NCBI RefSeq assembly: GCF_002259595.1
Contig: NZ_MWWU01000003.1
Location: 57,603-121,602, forward strand
Direction: 5' to 3'
Length of the DNA: 64,000 bases
From: Aeriscardovia aeriphila
GTDB taxonomy: Bacteria; Actinomycetota; Actinomycetes; Actinomycetales; Bifidobacteriaceae
Part shown: positions 1 through 9,073 of the stretch, piece by piece
Numbering within the stretch: the first letter of the stretch is position 1
Layout of the letters: each line of letters opens with the position of its first letter
Made by a program: the position numbers and the translations under genes
The notes under the pieces: model-generated
Databases searched by the model: none
The model's input: only the letters and a program-made list of their open reading frames with translations
Told to the model about the DNA's origin: nothing

Positions 1-1004
1 GCTCGAGCTCGGTCTACGCTACGATCTCGCCAGTCGGTGTGTGAGTTATAGACGAAAGCTCGCCAGATGACGATGCCGTGGTGAGGTGCGAGTACTCGAG
101 CAAAGAGATTAGCACCGTCGGCATGGTCTCTGCCATATTGATAAGGCCCTGGTTCTCCTTCAGAATCTGCTTTGACAACGAACCCACCGAAATCAGGGAT
201 GACTTCATAGATGTGGTCGACCACCTTTTTCCACCATGCGATTACTTTTTTGTCGCACGGATCAGAGGTTGTGAGGTTGCCGATTACTTTGGGTGCTGCA
301 AAGTTCACAGATAAGAAGCTCTTGATTCCAAACGAGCTGAAGATGCGTGTTATCTCAGCAATTCTCTGAAGGTACGGTTCCACAATGAACCGTGTAGCAT
401 ATGAGCGAACATTGACGTTGTTCAAGCTGATGGCGTTGATTCCCACAGATGCAAGGAAGCGCGCATAGTCGCGAATTCGAGATATGTCACCGCGAAAAAC
501 ATCTGCTGCGCTGCGCTCAGGAAAGTCGAAGAACTCTGCATGAACGTTGCTTCCCCATCGTCCGTAGAAGATGGATTCTCCTGCATACCCTCGTTCAACC
601 GAGCCATCTGCTTGATCCCACTGGTTGATCATTCTCAGTTTTTGGTCAGGGATTTCGGTGTGGCTGTGCTCGGCTTTGAGGCCAACATCGCGCAGCCAAG
701 CATAGAAACCGTATAGTAACCCCCTCGTCGAGGAACTTTCGATACAAACATTTCCATCCTGTGCTACGTCAATGGAGAAGCCTTCTTCGTCCAGGCAGCT
801 GCGAACATCGCATACCAAAGTGACTGTCGGTTGAGTGCTCTGGGGAGCGGAAGTTACCAGTGGCAGATGGAGCCACTGCGCTATTTCACTGCGCAAACGC
901 ACAGATACAGCATCTTCGCTAACCCCGATCAGTTCTATGTGAAACACTCGGTTGGATAATGTCTGAGAAAGCCAAGCTTGGTTCAGCCACATCGAATATC
1001 CCAT
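1..1004 (-). CDS. aguA: Alpha-glucuronidase, GH67 family (3' end outside the window)
   Basis: Alpha-glucuronidase releases (4-O-methyl)glucuronic acid from xylo-oligosaccharide side chains, normally inside the cell after uptake. Translation from the ATG at 1002-1004 stays open for about 334 codons to the window edge, so the C-terminal half is missing. GH67-like stretches are visible: MINQWDQADGSVERGYAGES, then FLASVGINAISLNNVN, IPDFGGFVVKADSEGEPGP, YGRDHADGANLF and GIVIWRAFVY. The start follows an AAAGG ribosome site and lies 5 bp after the stop of a permease fragment, so the two were one operon. No signal peptide is seen, consistent with a cytoplasmic enzyme. Family call is confident; symbol by family convention. 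Confidence 0.88.
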   Translation of the reverse strand, partial: MGYSMWLNQAWLSQTLSNRVFHIELIGVSEDAVSVRLRSEIAQWLHLPLVTSAPQSTQPTVTLVCDVRSCLDEEGFSIDVAQDGNVCIESSSTRGLLYGFYAWLRDVGLKAEHSHTEIPDQKLRMINQWDQADGSVERGYAGESIFYGRWGSNVHAEFFDFPERSAADVFRGDISRIRDYARFLASVGINAISLNNVNVRSYATRFIVEPYLQRIAEITRIFSSFGIKSFLSVNFAAPKVIGNLTTSDPCDKKVIAWWKKVVDHIYEVIPDFGGFVVKADSEGEPGPYQYGRDHADGANLFARVLAPHHGIVIWRAFVYNSHTDWRDRSVDRAR

Positions 1005-1009
1005 TATTA

Positions 1010-1282
1010 TCAGCCTTTCACTGCGCCGACCATGACGCCCTTTTCAAAGTACTTCTGAAGGAATGGATAAATGACAAGCAGTGGCAGCGTTGCCACAATA
1101 ATCACTCCATACTTAATCTGATCAGCAAACTGCTGTGCTTCCACACCGCTGAGAGCAGAATCCTGACCCATTTGATTGGTCTGGTTTGCCAACAGAATCT
1201 GTTGTAGCACATTCTGCAATGGCAGCTTATCTTGTTCGTTGACGTAGATCAGGCCTGTGAAGTAGTCATTCCAGTGGCCGAT
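1010..1282 (-). pseudogene. 3' fragment of a carbohydrate ABC transporter permease
   Basis: About 90 codons match the end of a MalG/YtcP-type inner-membrane permease: GHWNDYFTGLIYV, a transmembrane stretch VIIVATLPLLVIYPFLQKYF and the tail KGVMVGAVKG, closely matching the end of the intact permease encoded at 4566-5591 (tail KGMTLGAVKG). Reading upstream, the frame hits TGA at 1283-1285 and the next DNA is the promoter region of a divergent TetR gene. The first two thirds of the permease are therefore absent. I infer a deletion that removed the 5' part of a transporter operon once placed before the alpha-glucuronidase. Confidence 0.8.
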
Positions 1283-1527
1283 TCACTGTAAGCCCGTGAA
1301 AAATCACCGTTTTCAACGTTGCTTCTTGTTGCCACACACATTGCTTGCATATTTTGGCAACAACTTTTCTGTAACGATCGCAGAAAATCTCTTTTTCCTG
1401 TTTTCCCAATCTTCTGCCCGCAAAACTGCGTATGTATCGAAAATTTCGTTTTCTTATCGATTCCCTTGTCAATAAAGCCCCAGATCTGCTTTATACTGGA
1501 AGTAGACAAAGATGTAGGAGAACAACA

Positions 1528-2337
1528 ATGAAAGTTGCAGCATGGGAAGCGTTCCGCACCAGCGAGAACCGCAATAGCCCTGTTCAGTCCACCTTCTCTT
1601 CACAAGCATCCCCGGCACGAAAAACCTTGCCTGCTGCAGAAAAGATTTTTTCTGGTAAGAAGCGCATGAATCCAGACGATCGCAGAGCTGAGATCGTCCG
1701 TGCGGCCACTGATGTGATCAGCGAAAAAGGCTTCCAGGCAATGAGCATGCAAAATGTTGCTGACCGCGTGGGCCTCACCGAATCTGCTCTCTACCATTAC
1801 ATCCACACGAAGTCCGACCTTCTTGACCTCGTTCTCCGCTCTTCCTATGATTCTCCCGAGGCAGACGAGTTCATCTACGGCCAGAGTGCTGGCGTAGATT
1901 GCGATGGTCACATCGTCTACTATTTCCCTCGCTTCTGCGTCAACAACATCGTCTACAACCTTCACCGTCCGCAACTGGTAAAGCTCTTCTCCCTGCTCAA
2001 CGCTGAAGCTTTGAACATTGAGCACCCGGCTCATGAATTCTTCCACGAGCGTTCGGCAAAGCATTGGTCGTACATCTCCACCCTGCCGTGGGTCACTCCT
2101 GATTTCTATGACACTCGCCGTTTCAAGCATCTGTGGATGCTGTGCATGTCTGCAATGGATGGCTTGCAATATCGCTGGTTGATGGATAGCAATTCCGACT
2201 TGCTGGAAGAGTGGCTTGCCTTCTCCGAGGAGCTTTTCCCCGAATCTCTGTGGGGTGAGCTTCTCGACCCGTCACTCTACCACGATGAGAAGGGCTGCTT
2301 GCTCCCCTACACGCAAGCTCAGCAGTCTCACCATTAA
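1528..2337 (+). CDS. TetR/AcrR-family transcriptional regulator
   Basis: A 269-residue DNA-binding regulator. After a poorly conserved ~48-residue N-terminal extension comes a TetR helix-turn-helix: RRAEIVRAATDVISEKGFQAMSMQNVADRVGLTESALYHYIHTK (about residues 53-97). The C-terminal ligand domain is aromatic-rich and not assignable. The start ATG follows AGGAG at a good distance; longer in-frame starts upstream lack a ribosome site. It lies between the glucuronidase/permease remnant and a solute-binding protein gene, so control of neighbouring sugar genes is likely but not shown. Its effector is unknown. Confidence 0.85.
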   Translation: MKVAAWEAFRTSENRNSPVQSTFSSQASPARKTLPAAEKIFSGKKRMNPDDRRAEIVRAATDVISEKGFQAMSMQNVADRVGLTESALYHYIHTKSDLLDLVLRSSYDSPEADEFIYGQSAGVDCDGHIVYYFPRFCVNNIVYNLHRPQLVKLFSLLNAEALNIEHPAHEFFHERSAKHWSYISTLPWVTPDFYDTRRFKHLWMLCMSAMDGLQYRWLMDSNSDLLEEWLAFSEELFPESLWGELLDPSLYHDEKGCLLPYTQAQQSHH

Positions 2338-2420
2338 TTCGTTGGCCACCACTCACCTACCCTGCAAGATTTTCACCGCACCATTGTCACCGCAAGGTTT
2401 TACTTGGCAACAGGCAACAA

Positions 2421-2454
2421 AAGAGGGGCGATAGGAAAACCTATCGCCCCTCTT
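2421..2454. terminator. Bidirectional terminator hairpin
   Basis: A perfect 15-bp stem (AAGAGGGGCGATAGG and its complement) closes an AAAA loop between the convergent TetR and solute-binding protein genes. It probably ends transcription from both sides. Confidence 0.85.
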
Positions 2455-2546
2455 CACGCTGATAATCTTCAGCTGTGCACTCAAAGCCGAGTAAGTAACA
2501 CTCTATTCTCAGCAATTACAGTTCTGAGCGCTCAGACTTCAGACTC

Positions 2547-4283
2547 TCACTTCGCAGCTTCAGCAACCTTCTTCGACATCGCCATATGCTCGTTGATAGC
2601 GGCATAGTCGAACTTCTGGATATCCTTGAAGCCGAAGCCATCAGCCTTCGTCGTCATCTCTTTGATCTCTTTATCAAACTCGGACTGCGAGTTGGCAAGA
2701 GCTGCCTTCCAGGAAGCAGCGATGACGGCAGAGTTGATCTGAGTGCGCCTTGCCGACTGTGCAGAATTCTCTTCTGGAGCAGAGTATGGGACACCAGCCT
2801 GAACCATCACCATCTTGTGCTTGTTCAAGTACTCGAACTCCGTCTTAGCACCGTCCATATGCTTCGACCAGTCGCTGAGCAGCGGGTTCGTCTTCTTCAG
2901 CTCACTTGGCCACAAGAAGGAGTTATAAGTTTGCTTCGTTTCTGGGTCAATATCGTTTGGTGCGATTGTTGGGAAGTTCAAAGCGCAAATGCCATCAGCA
3001 TAGATGCCGCCACCCCACTGGGCTGGAACTTCCACACCTTCCGAGGCGAACTGGACCTTCTCGCCAAATTCAGAGAGAACAGGCTGACCATCCTTCATTT
3101 CCCACGTCAAGCCCTTCGGGCCAGCAGTAGTACCGTTGCTGGAGGCATAAACGCCTTCTGGAGAGTAAAGCCAGTTGATAATCTTGACCAAACGCTGCTT
3201 ATTCTTTGCCTTCGAGCCAATTCCAATGAAGTAGCTCAAATCGCCTTCGTTAATGAAGCCCTGGGAGTACGGACGCATGGTCTGCAAAGGAGCGAGAGCG
3301 AAACCAACACCCTTTGCCTTACGCTCGCCAGAATTGAAGCTCGGCTTACCCAAGAAGGAGAACGGAGAGAGCAGAACCTTACCGTTGGTCACCTTGTCGT
3401 GAAGCTTGTCCCAGTTTTGAGAGGAAGAATCGGGGTCAACCAAGCCCATCGTTTGAGCCTTGTGCAGCCAGGCGAGAATCTTTTGGTAAATGCCGTCCTT
3501 GGTCAGAACAGTCTGCTCGTCGGTTCCGTCAGCCTTGAGGAAGGCCGAACCCTGATTAGCATAGCCAAACCATGCGGCCATGTGCTGAACGAAGGCCATA
3601 CCTGAGCCATCCCAATCCTTGAACATGGAGATGGCGTAAACCTTGTCGTCCTTTTGATCCTTGCGGGCGATGTCCTGCATCTGCTTGAGAACGTCAAGGA
3701 ACTGGTCCATATCCTTGATCTCAGGGTAGCCAGCCTCACGGTAGTAATCCCAACGAATGTAAGGCTCATCCTGCGGCTCAACGCCTTCCGACGGCTTGGT
3801 TGGCGAGGAGGTGGACACACCCATTCCCAGGCCCCATACGCCGTTCTTGCCTGCGATCTTGGCGAGCGCGTCAGACGACTTCTTGAACTTCTTGATGTTA
3901 TCCATTCCCTTGAGGTAAGGGGTCATGTCGGAAATCAGGCCTGCTTTGACGAGCTTCTTCATGCGTCCGCCACCCGTCGTGGTAATCACGATGTCACCAA
4001 GATTGCCAGCAGCAGAGCGCGTATCGAAGAGCGTTTCACCGCCACCTGCGACGTTAGGAGCAATGATGTTGAGCTTGACGTTGAACTTATCCTTAAAGAT
4101 CTTTGCAGCCCAGCCCTTTTGGATACCTTGGTAGTTGGCTCGGCTATCAAAAACGTCAACAGTGATGAGCTTGCCATCATCCTTGGTGTTCACTGCTTCA
4201 CTACTTGATGCGCCACAGCCTGCGAGTGCCAGCGACACGACAGTCATCAGGCCGACAACACCTGAGAACTTCTTGAACTTCAT
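2547..4283 (-). CDS. Extracellular solute-binding lipoprotein of a sugar ABC importer (paralogue 1)
   Basis: A 578-residue LplA/YtcQ-type binding lipoprotein that would capture oligosaccharides outside the cell for an ABC importer. It has a signal peptide ending in a lipobox (LALAGC, about residues 17-22). Conserved blocks shared with the proteins encoded at 6966-8705 and 9934-11670 include VFDSRANYQGIQKGW, AGGGETLFDTRSAAGNLGD, IRWDYYREAGYPEI and KNKQRLVKIINWLYSPEG. The start ATG follows GGAAGGGG. A permease pair lies upstream in the same direction, but a terminator at 4485-4516 separates them, so this gene probably has its own promoter. The substrate cannot be read from sequence; the neighbouring glycosidases suggest plant oligosaccharides. 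Confidence 0.87.
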   Translation of the reverse strand: MKFKKFSGVVGLMTVVSLALAGCGASSSEAVNTKDDGKLITVDVFDSRANYQGIQKGWAAKIFKDKFNVKLNIIAPNVAGGGETLFDTRSAAGNLGDIVITTTGGGRMKKLVKAGLISDMTPYLKGMDNIKKFKKSSDALAKIAGKNGVWGLGMGVSTSSPTKPSEGVEPQDEPYIRWDYYREAGYPEIKDMDQFLDVLKQMQDIARKDQKDDKVYAISMFKDWDGSGMAFVQHMAAWFGYANQGSAFLKADGTDEQTVLTKDGIYQKILAWLHKAQTMGLVDPDSSSQNWDKLHDKVTNGKVLLSPFSFLGKPSFNSGERKAKGVGFALAPLQTMRPYSQGFINEGDLSYFIGIGSKAKNKQRLVKIINWLYSPEGVYASSNGTTAGPKGLTWEMKDGQPVLSEFGEKVQFASEGVEVPAQWGGGIYADGICALNFPTIAPNDIDPETKQTYNSFLWPSELKKTNPLLSDWSKHMDGAKTEFEYLNKHKMVMVQAGVPYSAPEENSAQSARRTQINSAVIAASWKAALANSQSEFDKEIKEMTTKADGFGFKDIQKFDYAAINEHMAMSKKVAEAAK

Positions 4284-4389
4284 CTCTTATCCCCTTCCAA
4301 AGATCAACTCTGATCCTTGTTTGCGTGGCCACGATTGGAGTAACCACACTGTCACGCTTGCGTGCCTGATAACAGAATAGCATTAATTT

Positions 4390-4406
4390 ATAGAGTTATA
4401 AATAAG
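4390..4406 (-). promoter_or_regulatory. Shared upstream motif ATAGAGTTATAAATAAG (copy 1)
   Basis: This 17-mer recurs exactly at 6848-6864 upstream of the permease pair, and a related sequence lies at 17583-17602 upstream of the GH1 gene. Here TTTATA-GAGT-TATAAA forms an inverted repeat about 105 bp before the binding-protein start. It may be an operator or part of a shared promoter for this locus. Confidence 0.5.
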
Positions 4407-4484
4407 ATTTCAAAAGTTTTTCTCCCGCTTTTTGTTTTCGCACTATTATCCTTGTCATTCCGCCGTTTCTCCAGATTGTCAGCA

Positions 4485-4516
4485 CGAAAAAGGCGCACTG
4501 AAAACCAGTGCGCCTT
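4485..4516 (-). terminator. Terminator of the permease pair
   Basis: An 11-bp stem AAGGCGCACTG/CAGTGCGCCTT is followed on the minus strand by a T run, just downstream of the second permease gene. Confidence 0.8.
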
Positions 4517-4565
4517 CGCGATAGCTTTTTCAATTATTCCGTTAAGGGGAAACGGGGAATACCTA

Positions 4566-5591
4566 TCAGCCCTTCACAGCGCCGAGGGTCATGCCCTTGA
4601 CGAAGTAGCGCTGGAAGAATGGATAGACGAACAGAATTGGCAGAACAACGATCACTGCAATCGTCATACGAATAGACGTTGGAGTCTGCTGCGTTGCCAA
4701 CGCTGCCACGTTAACAGCTGAACCAGCGGAGGCACGAACCTGAGCAGCAAGGGCGCTGGCCTGGTTTAGATACTGGTACAGCAAGTACTGAAGGGAGTAC
4801 AGCTTCGAATCAGTGATGTAGATCAAGGTATCCTGGAAGGAATTCCACTGGCCCACAGCCGAGAAGATTGCCACGGTTGCCAGAATCGGCTGGCACATAG
4901 GAAGAATGATCTTTCTAAAGATCATGAACGTTCCTGCACCATCCACCTCTGCTGCTTCTTGCAAGGAGGCTGGAATCGACTCGATGTACGTCTTGACCAA
5001 AATGATGTTGAATGGCTGGACAATTGCTGGGATGACGTACACCCAGAAGGTGTTGGTCAAGCCCAAGTTACGCATGGTGATGAATGCTGGAATCAAACCT
5101 GCGTTGAAGTACATCGTGACGATGACGAAACGGTACCAGAACTTACGATGCCACATCTGCTGCTGAGTGAACATGAAGCCCAGGAATGCAGAGGCGATAA
5201 CCGTCAGAGCAGTGCCGATAACGGTACGGCCGAGAGACACCATTGCGGAAGTGCCCAAGCCGTCGAGAGCAAACACCTTGGAGTAGTTGTCAAAGTGCAG
5301 GCCCTCAATCCACCAGTTGATCTTGCCCGATGCAGACAGCTGATTATTGGAAACGGAGTTGATAATCAGGTAGTAGAACGGGTAGAAGCACAGGAAGGTA
5401 AAGATGGCGAAGAAGAGAATGTTGAAAATGTTATAAACATTCTCACCCTTACTATGCTGGCGAATGCGCTGATTCGGGTCCGAAGGATGCTGTGGGGCAC
5501 CTTCCTTGAGCTTCTTCAGCTTCTTATGCACATTGTTGTTCTTGATAGAAGATTTCATGGTGACCTTATTCGTTGCTGTTGCTGTCGTCAT
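4566..5591 (-). CDS. Carbohydrate ABC transporter permease, YtcP/LplC type
   Basis: A 341-residue inner-membrane subunit of a sugar importer. It has six or so hydrophobic segments, an EAA loop around EAAEVDGAGTFMIFRKIILP that docks the ATPase, and the C-terminal KGMTLGAVKG signature of this subfamily. The ATG at 5589-5591 is preferred to a GTG nine bases upstream because AAGGGGTG lies at a better distance. It begins 17 bp after the partner permease, so the two are co-transcribed. No ATPase gene adjoins; energy probably comes from the UgpC-like protein encoded at 55950-57089. Confidence 0.9.
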   Translation of the reverse strand: MTTATATNKVTMKSSIKNNNVHKKLKKLKEGAPQHPSDPNQRIRQHSKGENVYNIFNILFFAIFTFLCFYPFYYLIINSVSNNQLSASGKINWWIEGLHFDNYSKVFALDGLGTSAMVSLGRTVIGTALTVIASAFLGFMFTQQQMWHRKFWYRFVIVTMYFNAGLIPAFITMRNLGLTNTFWVYVIPAIVQPFNIILVKTYIESIPASLQEAAEVDGAGTFMIFRKIILPMCQPILATVAIFSAVGQWNSFQDTLIYITDSKLYSLQYLLYQYLNQASALAAQVRASAGSAVNVAALATQQTPTSIRMTIAVIVVLPILFVYPFFQRYFVKGMTLGAVKG

Positions 5592-5608
5592 TTTCCTCAC
5601 CCCTTCTA

Positions 5609-6703
5609 TCAGAAGATTGATGTGCCACGGACGCGCTTAGCCAGCGTATTAACCAGCCACAGCAAGACGACCGAGACGAGAGACTTCAACATGGAGATTG
5701 CAGTTGCCAGCGAGAGGCTGTTGTTGCCCATACCAATGTTGTACACGTACAGATCCAACACCTGAATGTGTTCCTGGTTGAATGCGTTCTGGAACACGAA
5801 GTACTGATCCATACCGTTGTTGAGGAAGTTGGAAACGCTCAACATCAACAGAACGATGTAGGTAGGCATCAGCTGCGGGATAGTGATGTGAATGGTCTGC
5901 TGCCAGCGGTTTGCACCATCCACCTGTGCTGCTTCATACAGCTCTGGATCAATGCCAGAAAGTGCTGCCAAGTAGAGGATTGCGCCCCAACCCAGGCCCT
6001 TCCATGTGCTCCACAGAAGCATCTTGATCCAAATATGTTCACCGGAATCGAGGAAGCGAACTGGCTTAGAGATGAAGTGCAGGTCCTGAAGGACGGTGTT
6101 CACCATGCCGGAGCTGGAGAAGAGTGCGAATGCAATTGCGTAAACCAGAACCCAGGAAATGAAGTTTGGCAGGGTGGTCAACGTCTGAATGATGTTGCGG
6201 AACCACTTGGAACGAATCTCATTCAAAGCAATTGCGAAGGCAACTGGGAAGAACGAGGTCAAAATGCCCAAACCAGAAATGCCGAAGGTGTTGAGAAGCA
6301 CTTGACCAATGGTCTTGAGCTGAGTCGGGTTCGACCACAGCATGTGGAACCACTGGAAACCGACGAATTCCGATTCAGAGAGTGGAACAGGTGGCTGATA
6401 ATCATAGAATGCGTAAACCCAGCCAAACAGTGGGTAGTAAGCGAACAGAACAACGAGAATCAGAAATGGAACCGTCATGAGCCACATCATGAAGCCATGG
6501 CGTTTGTCAGGAGTCCATCCTTTCTTCTTACCGAGATTGCTGCCCTGTTTCGGGTCGTTCGCGTTGAGTGCAGATTCGTCCGGTTGTGCTGTAGCGGCCA
6601 TAGCTGCTTGCAACACACTCATTTGAGTGCGCGGAGCGGCAACTGCCACCGTGCTCGAGCCGGTTTCTCCGGAGCCCTTCCTGGAGCCGTGCTTTAATGC
6701 CAT
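5609..6703 (-). CDS. Sugar ABC transporter permease, LplB type
   Basis: A 364-residue inner-membrane subunit that would pair with the permease encoded just downstream. A Ser/Ala-rich cytoplasmic N-terminus of about 75 residues precedes the first membrane helix (HGFMMWLMTVPFLILVVLFA). The EAA loop reads YEAAQVDGANRWQQTIHITIPQ. The start ATG follows GGAGGG. It heads a two-gene transcript ending at the hairpin at 4485-4516. Upstream lie the 17-mer motif at 6848 and a TTAA palindrome at 6915-6930, suggesting regulation along with the binding proteins. Confidence 0.9.
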   Translation of the reverse strand: MALKHGSRKGSGETGSSTVAVAAPRTQMSVLQAAMAATAQPDESALNANDPKQGSNLGKKKGWTPDKRHGFMMWLMTVPFLILVVLFAYYPLFGWVYAFYDYQPPVPLSESEFVGFQWFHMLWSNPTQLKTIGQVLLNTFGISGLGILTSFFPVAFAIALNEIRSKWFRNIIQTLTTLPNFISWVLVYAIAFALFSSSGMVNTVLQDLHFISKPVRFLDSGEHIWIKMLLWSTWKGLGWGAILYLAALSGIDPELYEAAQVDGANRWQQTIHITIPQLMPTYIVLLMLSVSNFLNNGMDQYFVFQNAFNQEHIQVLDLYVYNIGMGNNSLSLATAISMLKSLVSVVLLWLVNTLAKRVRGTSIF

Positions 6704-6847
6704 TTCTATTCCCTCCGTTGAGGAAATGTGACAATCTACGTCACGCTCGTCGTAACGTATATCACCACATCGTGATTCAGAGCGTCCTGCAACGCTGCAG
6801 GTCTCTCCCCCTTAGTTCCACAATAAACTCGAGATAATCTCTTGTCA

Positions 6848-6864
6848 ATAGAGTTATAAATAAG
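6848..6864 (-). promoter_or_regulatory. Shared upstream motif ATAGAGTTATAAATAAG (copy 2)
   Basis: Exact copy of the 17-mer at 4390-4406, here about 145 bp before the permease start and touching a hairpin at 6861-6900. Confidence 0.5.
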
Positions 6865-6900
6865 GGGATCAGTGCAGTGCTGCCCGCCTCGATCCCCTTA
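6861..6900 (-). terminator. Likely terminator of the second solute-binding protein gene
   Basis: TAAGGGGATC and GATCCCCTTA form a 10-bp stem with a 20-nt loop; on the minus strand the sequence TTATTTAT follows. It lies about 65 bp after the stop of the gene at 6966-8705. Confidence 0.55.
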
Positions 6901-6914
6901 TGTGATACTTGTGA

Positions 6915-6930
6915 GCTTAACCGTTTAAGC
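6915..6930. promoter_or_regulatory. LacI-type operator candidate
   Basis: GCTTAACCGTTTAAGC is a near-perfect palindrome with TTAA arms and a CG centre, typical of LacI-family sites. It resembles TTAACCGGTTAA at 9833-9844. It lies upstream of the permease pair. Confidence 0.55.
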
Positions 6931-6965
6931 TATTGATGTCAAACAGCTCCTATGGAGCCATTCAC

Positions 6966-8705
6966 TCACTTATGGGTTTTCTCATACTCTTTGACAACCT
7001 CGTCGCACACCTTGGTATGAGCATCAATAGCGTCATAATCCGCCTTCTTGATCTCATCAAAGCCCATACCTTGCGCCTTCTCGATCATATCCTTGATGTG
7101 CTTATCAAACTCAGAATCAGAGTTAGAAAGAGCAGCCTTCCACGAGTTCGCAACAACAGCAGTGTTAATCTGGCTGCGCTGAGCAGTGAGCTTCGAGTCC
7201 TCAACAGGAGCAGTGAATGGAGCACCAGGCTGAAGAATAACCTTGTCCGTCTTCACCAAGTAATCCATATCGGTCTTGGCGTTTTCCATATGAGAACGCC
7301 AATCTTCCAAAAGCGCATTTGTACGCTTCAACTCCGAAGGCCACAAACCTGGGTTATAGGCCTGCTTAGTCTCCGGGTTAATAGCGGCAGGAGCAACAGG
7401 AACAAAGTTCAACTGCTGACTGCCTTCCTGCCAGGTGCCACCACCCCATTCGGCTGGAATCTTCACTTTGGATGAATCATCAGCAACAGCGCGGCCAAGC
7501 TTAGTGAGGACTGGCTCGCCATCCTTCATTTCCCACGTCAAGCCCTTCGGGCCAGCAGTGTACTGAGAAATATCATTCACACCTTCTGGGGAGTACAGCC
7601 AGTTGATGAACTTCACCAAGCGCTGCTTATTCTTTGCCTTAGCACCCAGCGCAATAGCAAAATTGACATCACCAGCAGGGCGGAAACCAGTAGCATAAGC
7701 CTTCATACCCTCCAAAGGAGCAATCATAAAGCCAACACCCTTGGCCATGTTTGCCTTGGTGTTTTGGCGCGGCTTACCCAAGTAATTCCAAATAGACATC
7801 AACACAAGGCCATCTTGAACCTTGGTACCCAAGTTATCCCACGACTGTGTCGACGACTCCGGGTCAACAATTCCCGCCATTTGAGCCTTGTGGACGAAGT
7901 TGAGCATCTTTTGATAGATGCCATCCTTGTCCAGAACTGTGGACTTATCTGTACCATCAGCCAAAGCAAAGGCAGAGCCTTGAGGATTGTACCCATACCA
8001 GCCAGTCAAGCCTTGAACATTGCTCATGAAGGCACCATCCCAATCCTTGAACAGGGAGATGGCATAGATATTGTTCTTACCAGTATCCTGGCGAGCGCGA
8101 TCCTGCATCTTCTTTAACACGTCAATAAAGGCATCCAAATTCGGAATTTTCGGATAGCCGATTTCCTTGTAATAATCCCAACGGATGTAAGGAGAGTAAT
8201 CTGGCTCAACAGCTTCTGGCTTACGAGGATCCATTCCAGCGGCAGTCTGGTGAGCAAAGCCCCAAATGCCCTTCTTTCCAGCAATTTCAGCCAGAGCGTC
8301 AGAAGAGGCTTTGTTGTGCTTGAGCCACTTCATTCCGTCCATATACGGTGTCATATCAGCAATAAGGCCAGATTTCACCAGTTTAGACAGGCGACCATTG
8401 CCCGTCGAGGTGATGACGATATCACCCAAGTTGCCTGCTGCTGAGCGAGTATCAAAGAGGGTATCGCCGCCACCTGCAATGTTCGGAGCAATAATGTTCA
8501 GTTCGATGTTGAATTTATCCTTGATAATCTTGGCAAACCAACCCTTTTGCATACCTTGGTAGTTTGCCCGCTGGTCGAAAACATCAACCTTCATCAGCTT
8601 GCCATCATCCGACTTATCAACGGGAGCGCCCGCTGAACCACAGCCAGCGAGAATAAGAGCACTTGAGGCAAGGGCAGCTACAAGAGCCTTTTTCACATTG
8701 TTCAT
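6966..8705 (-). CDS. Extracellular solute-binding lipoprotein (paralogue 2)
   Basis: A 579-residue member of the same binding-protein family as the genes at 2547 and 9934. The signal peptide ends in a lipobox (SALILAGC, about residues 15-22). Shared blocks include VFDQRANYQGMQKGWFAKI, IAPNIAGGGDTLFDTRSAAG, IRWDYYKEIGYPKI and NKQRLVKFINWLYSPEGV. The ATG follows AAGGGG. A strong TTAA palindrome about 140 bp upstream suggests LacI control. It lies directly upstream of the permease pair and is the best candidate for their main partner. Confidence 0.88.
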   Translation of the reverse strand: MNNVKKALVAALASSALILAGCGSAGAPVDKSDDGKLMKVDVFDQRANYQGMQKGWFAKIIKDKFNIELNIIAPNIAGGGDTLFDTRSAAGNLGDIVITSTGNGRLSKLVKSGLIADMTPYMDGMKWLKHNKASSDALAEIAGKKGIWGFAHQTAAGMDPRKPEAVEPDYSPYIRWDYYKEIGYPKIPNLDAFIDVLKKMQDRARQDTGKNNIYAISLFKDWDGAFMSNVQGLTGWYGYNPQGSAFALADGTDKSTVLDKDGIYQKMLNFVHKAQMAGIVDPESSTQSWDNLGTKVQDGLVLMSIWNYLGKPRQNTKANMAKGVGFMIAPLEGMKAYATGFRPAGDVNFAIALGAKAKNKQRLVKFINWLYSPEGVNDISQYTAGPKGLTWEMKDGEPVLTKLGRAVADDSSKVKIPAEWGGGTWQEGSQQLNFVPVAPAAINPETKQAYNPGLWPSELKRTNALLEDWRSHMENAKTDMDYLVKTDKVILQPGAPFTAPVEDSKLTAQRSQINTAVVANSWKAALSNSDSEFDKHIKDMIEKAQGMGFDEIKKADYDAIDAHTKVCDEVVKEYEKTHK

Positions 8706-8846
8706 TCCAAACCCCTTACATTTCTCGAGAGGTCTACACTGACCTCTCTCACATTGAAACGTAACATTTCGCCGGGGTGAAGTGAACAGTTTTTCAAGAA
8801 CTCGAAAATTTCAAAATCGTTGCAATTATTGAACTTTTATGATATT

Positions 8847-8861
8847 GTTAAAGGCTTTAAC
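8847..8861. promoter_or_regulatory. LacI-type operator candidate
   Basis: GTTAAAG-G-CTTTAAC is a palindrome with perfect 7-bp arms about 140 bp before the start of the binding protein at 6966-8705, in the position of an operator. Confidence 0.55.
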
Positions 8862-8920
8862 TAATTGGTTTTGGCCTGTTGAGCAACACCCTTCAATCGC
8901 TCTCATATTAATGAACTGCT

Positions 8921-8937
8921 TCTCTTGAGATTATCAC
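8921..8937 (-). repeat. GATAATCTC-type interspersed motif
   Basis: TCTCTTGAGATTATCAC is the complement of GTGATAATCTCAAGAGA, a copy of the short motif found about twenty times in the window. It is intergenic. Confidence 0.6.
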
Positions 8938-9003
8938 TACCCATTTTCTACCGCTGAGCGATGTCGACGTTTGCCATGAGCCAGATATCTTGGCTCGACA
9001 CTC

Positions 9004-9066
9004 CTCGCCGGAATCGCTCCTCGTTGGCATCACCCCTCGTTGGAATCACTCTCGTCCGCATCGCTC
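9004..9066. repeat. Four imperfect 16-bp tandem repeats
   Basis: Units begin at 9004, 9020, 9036 and 9051, with the pattern CTCGTTGGAATCACTC. They lie just downstream of the stop of the YesL-like gene, in the 368-bp gap 8706-9073 that otherwise holds the promoter region of the second binding protein. Confidence 0.6.
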
Positions 9067-9073
9067 ATTTGTA

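Noticed and set aside
1249..1509. Minus-strand open frames overlapping the TetR promoter region
   Set aside because: Composition is unlike a protein, there is no ribosome site, and they overlap both the permease fragment frame and the TetR upstream DNA.
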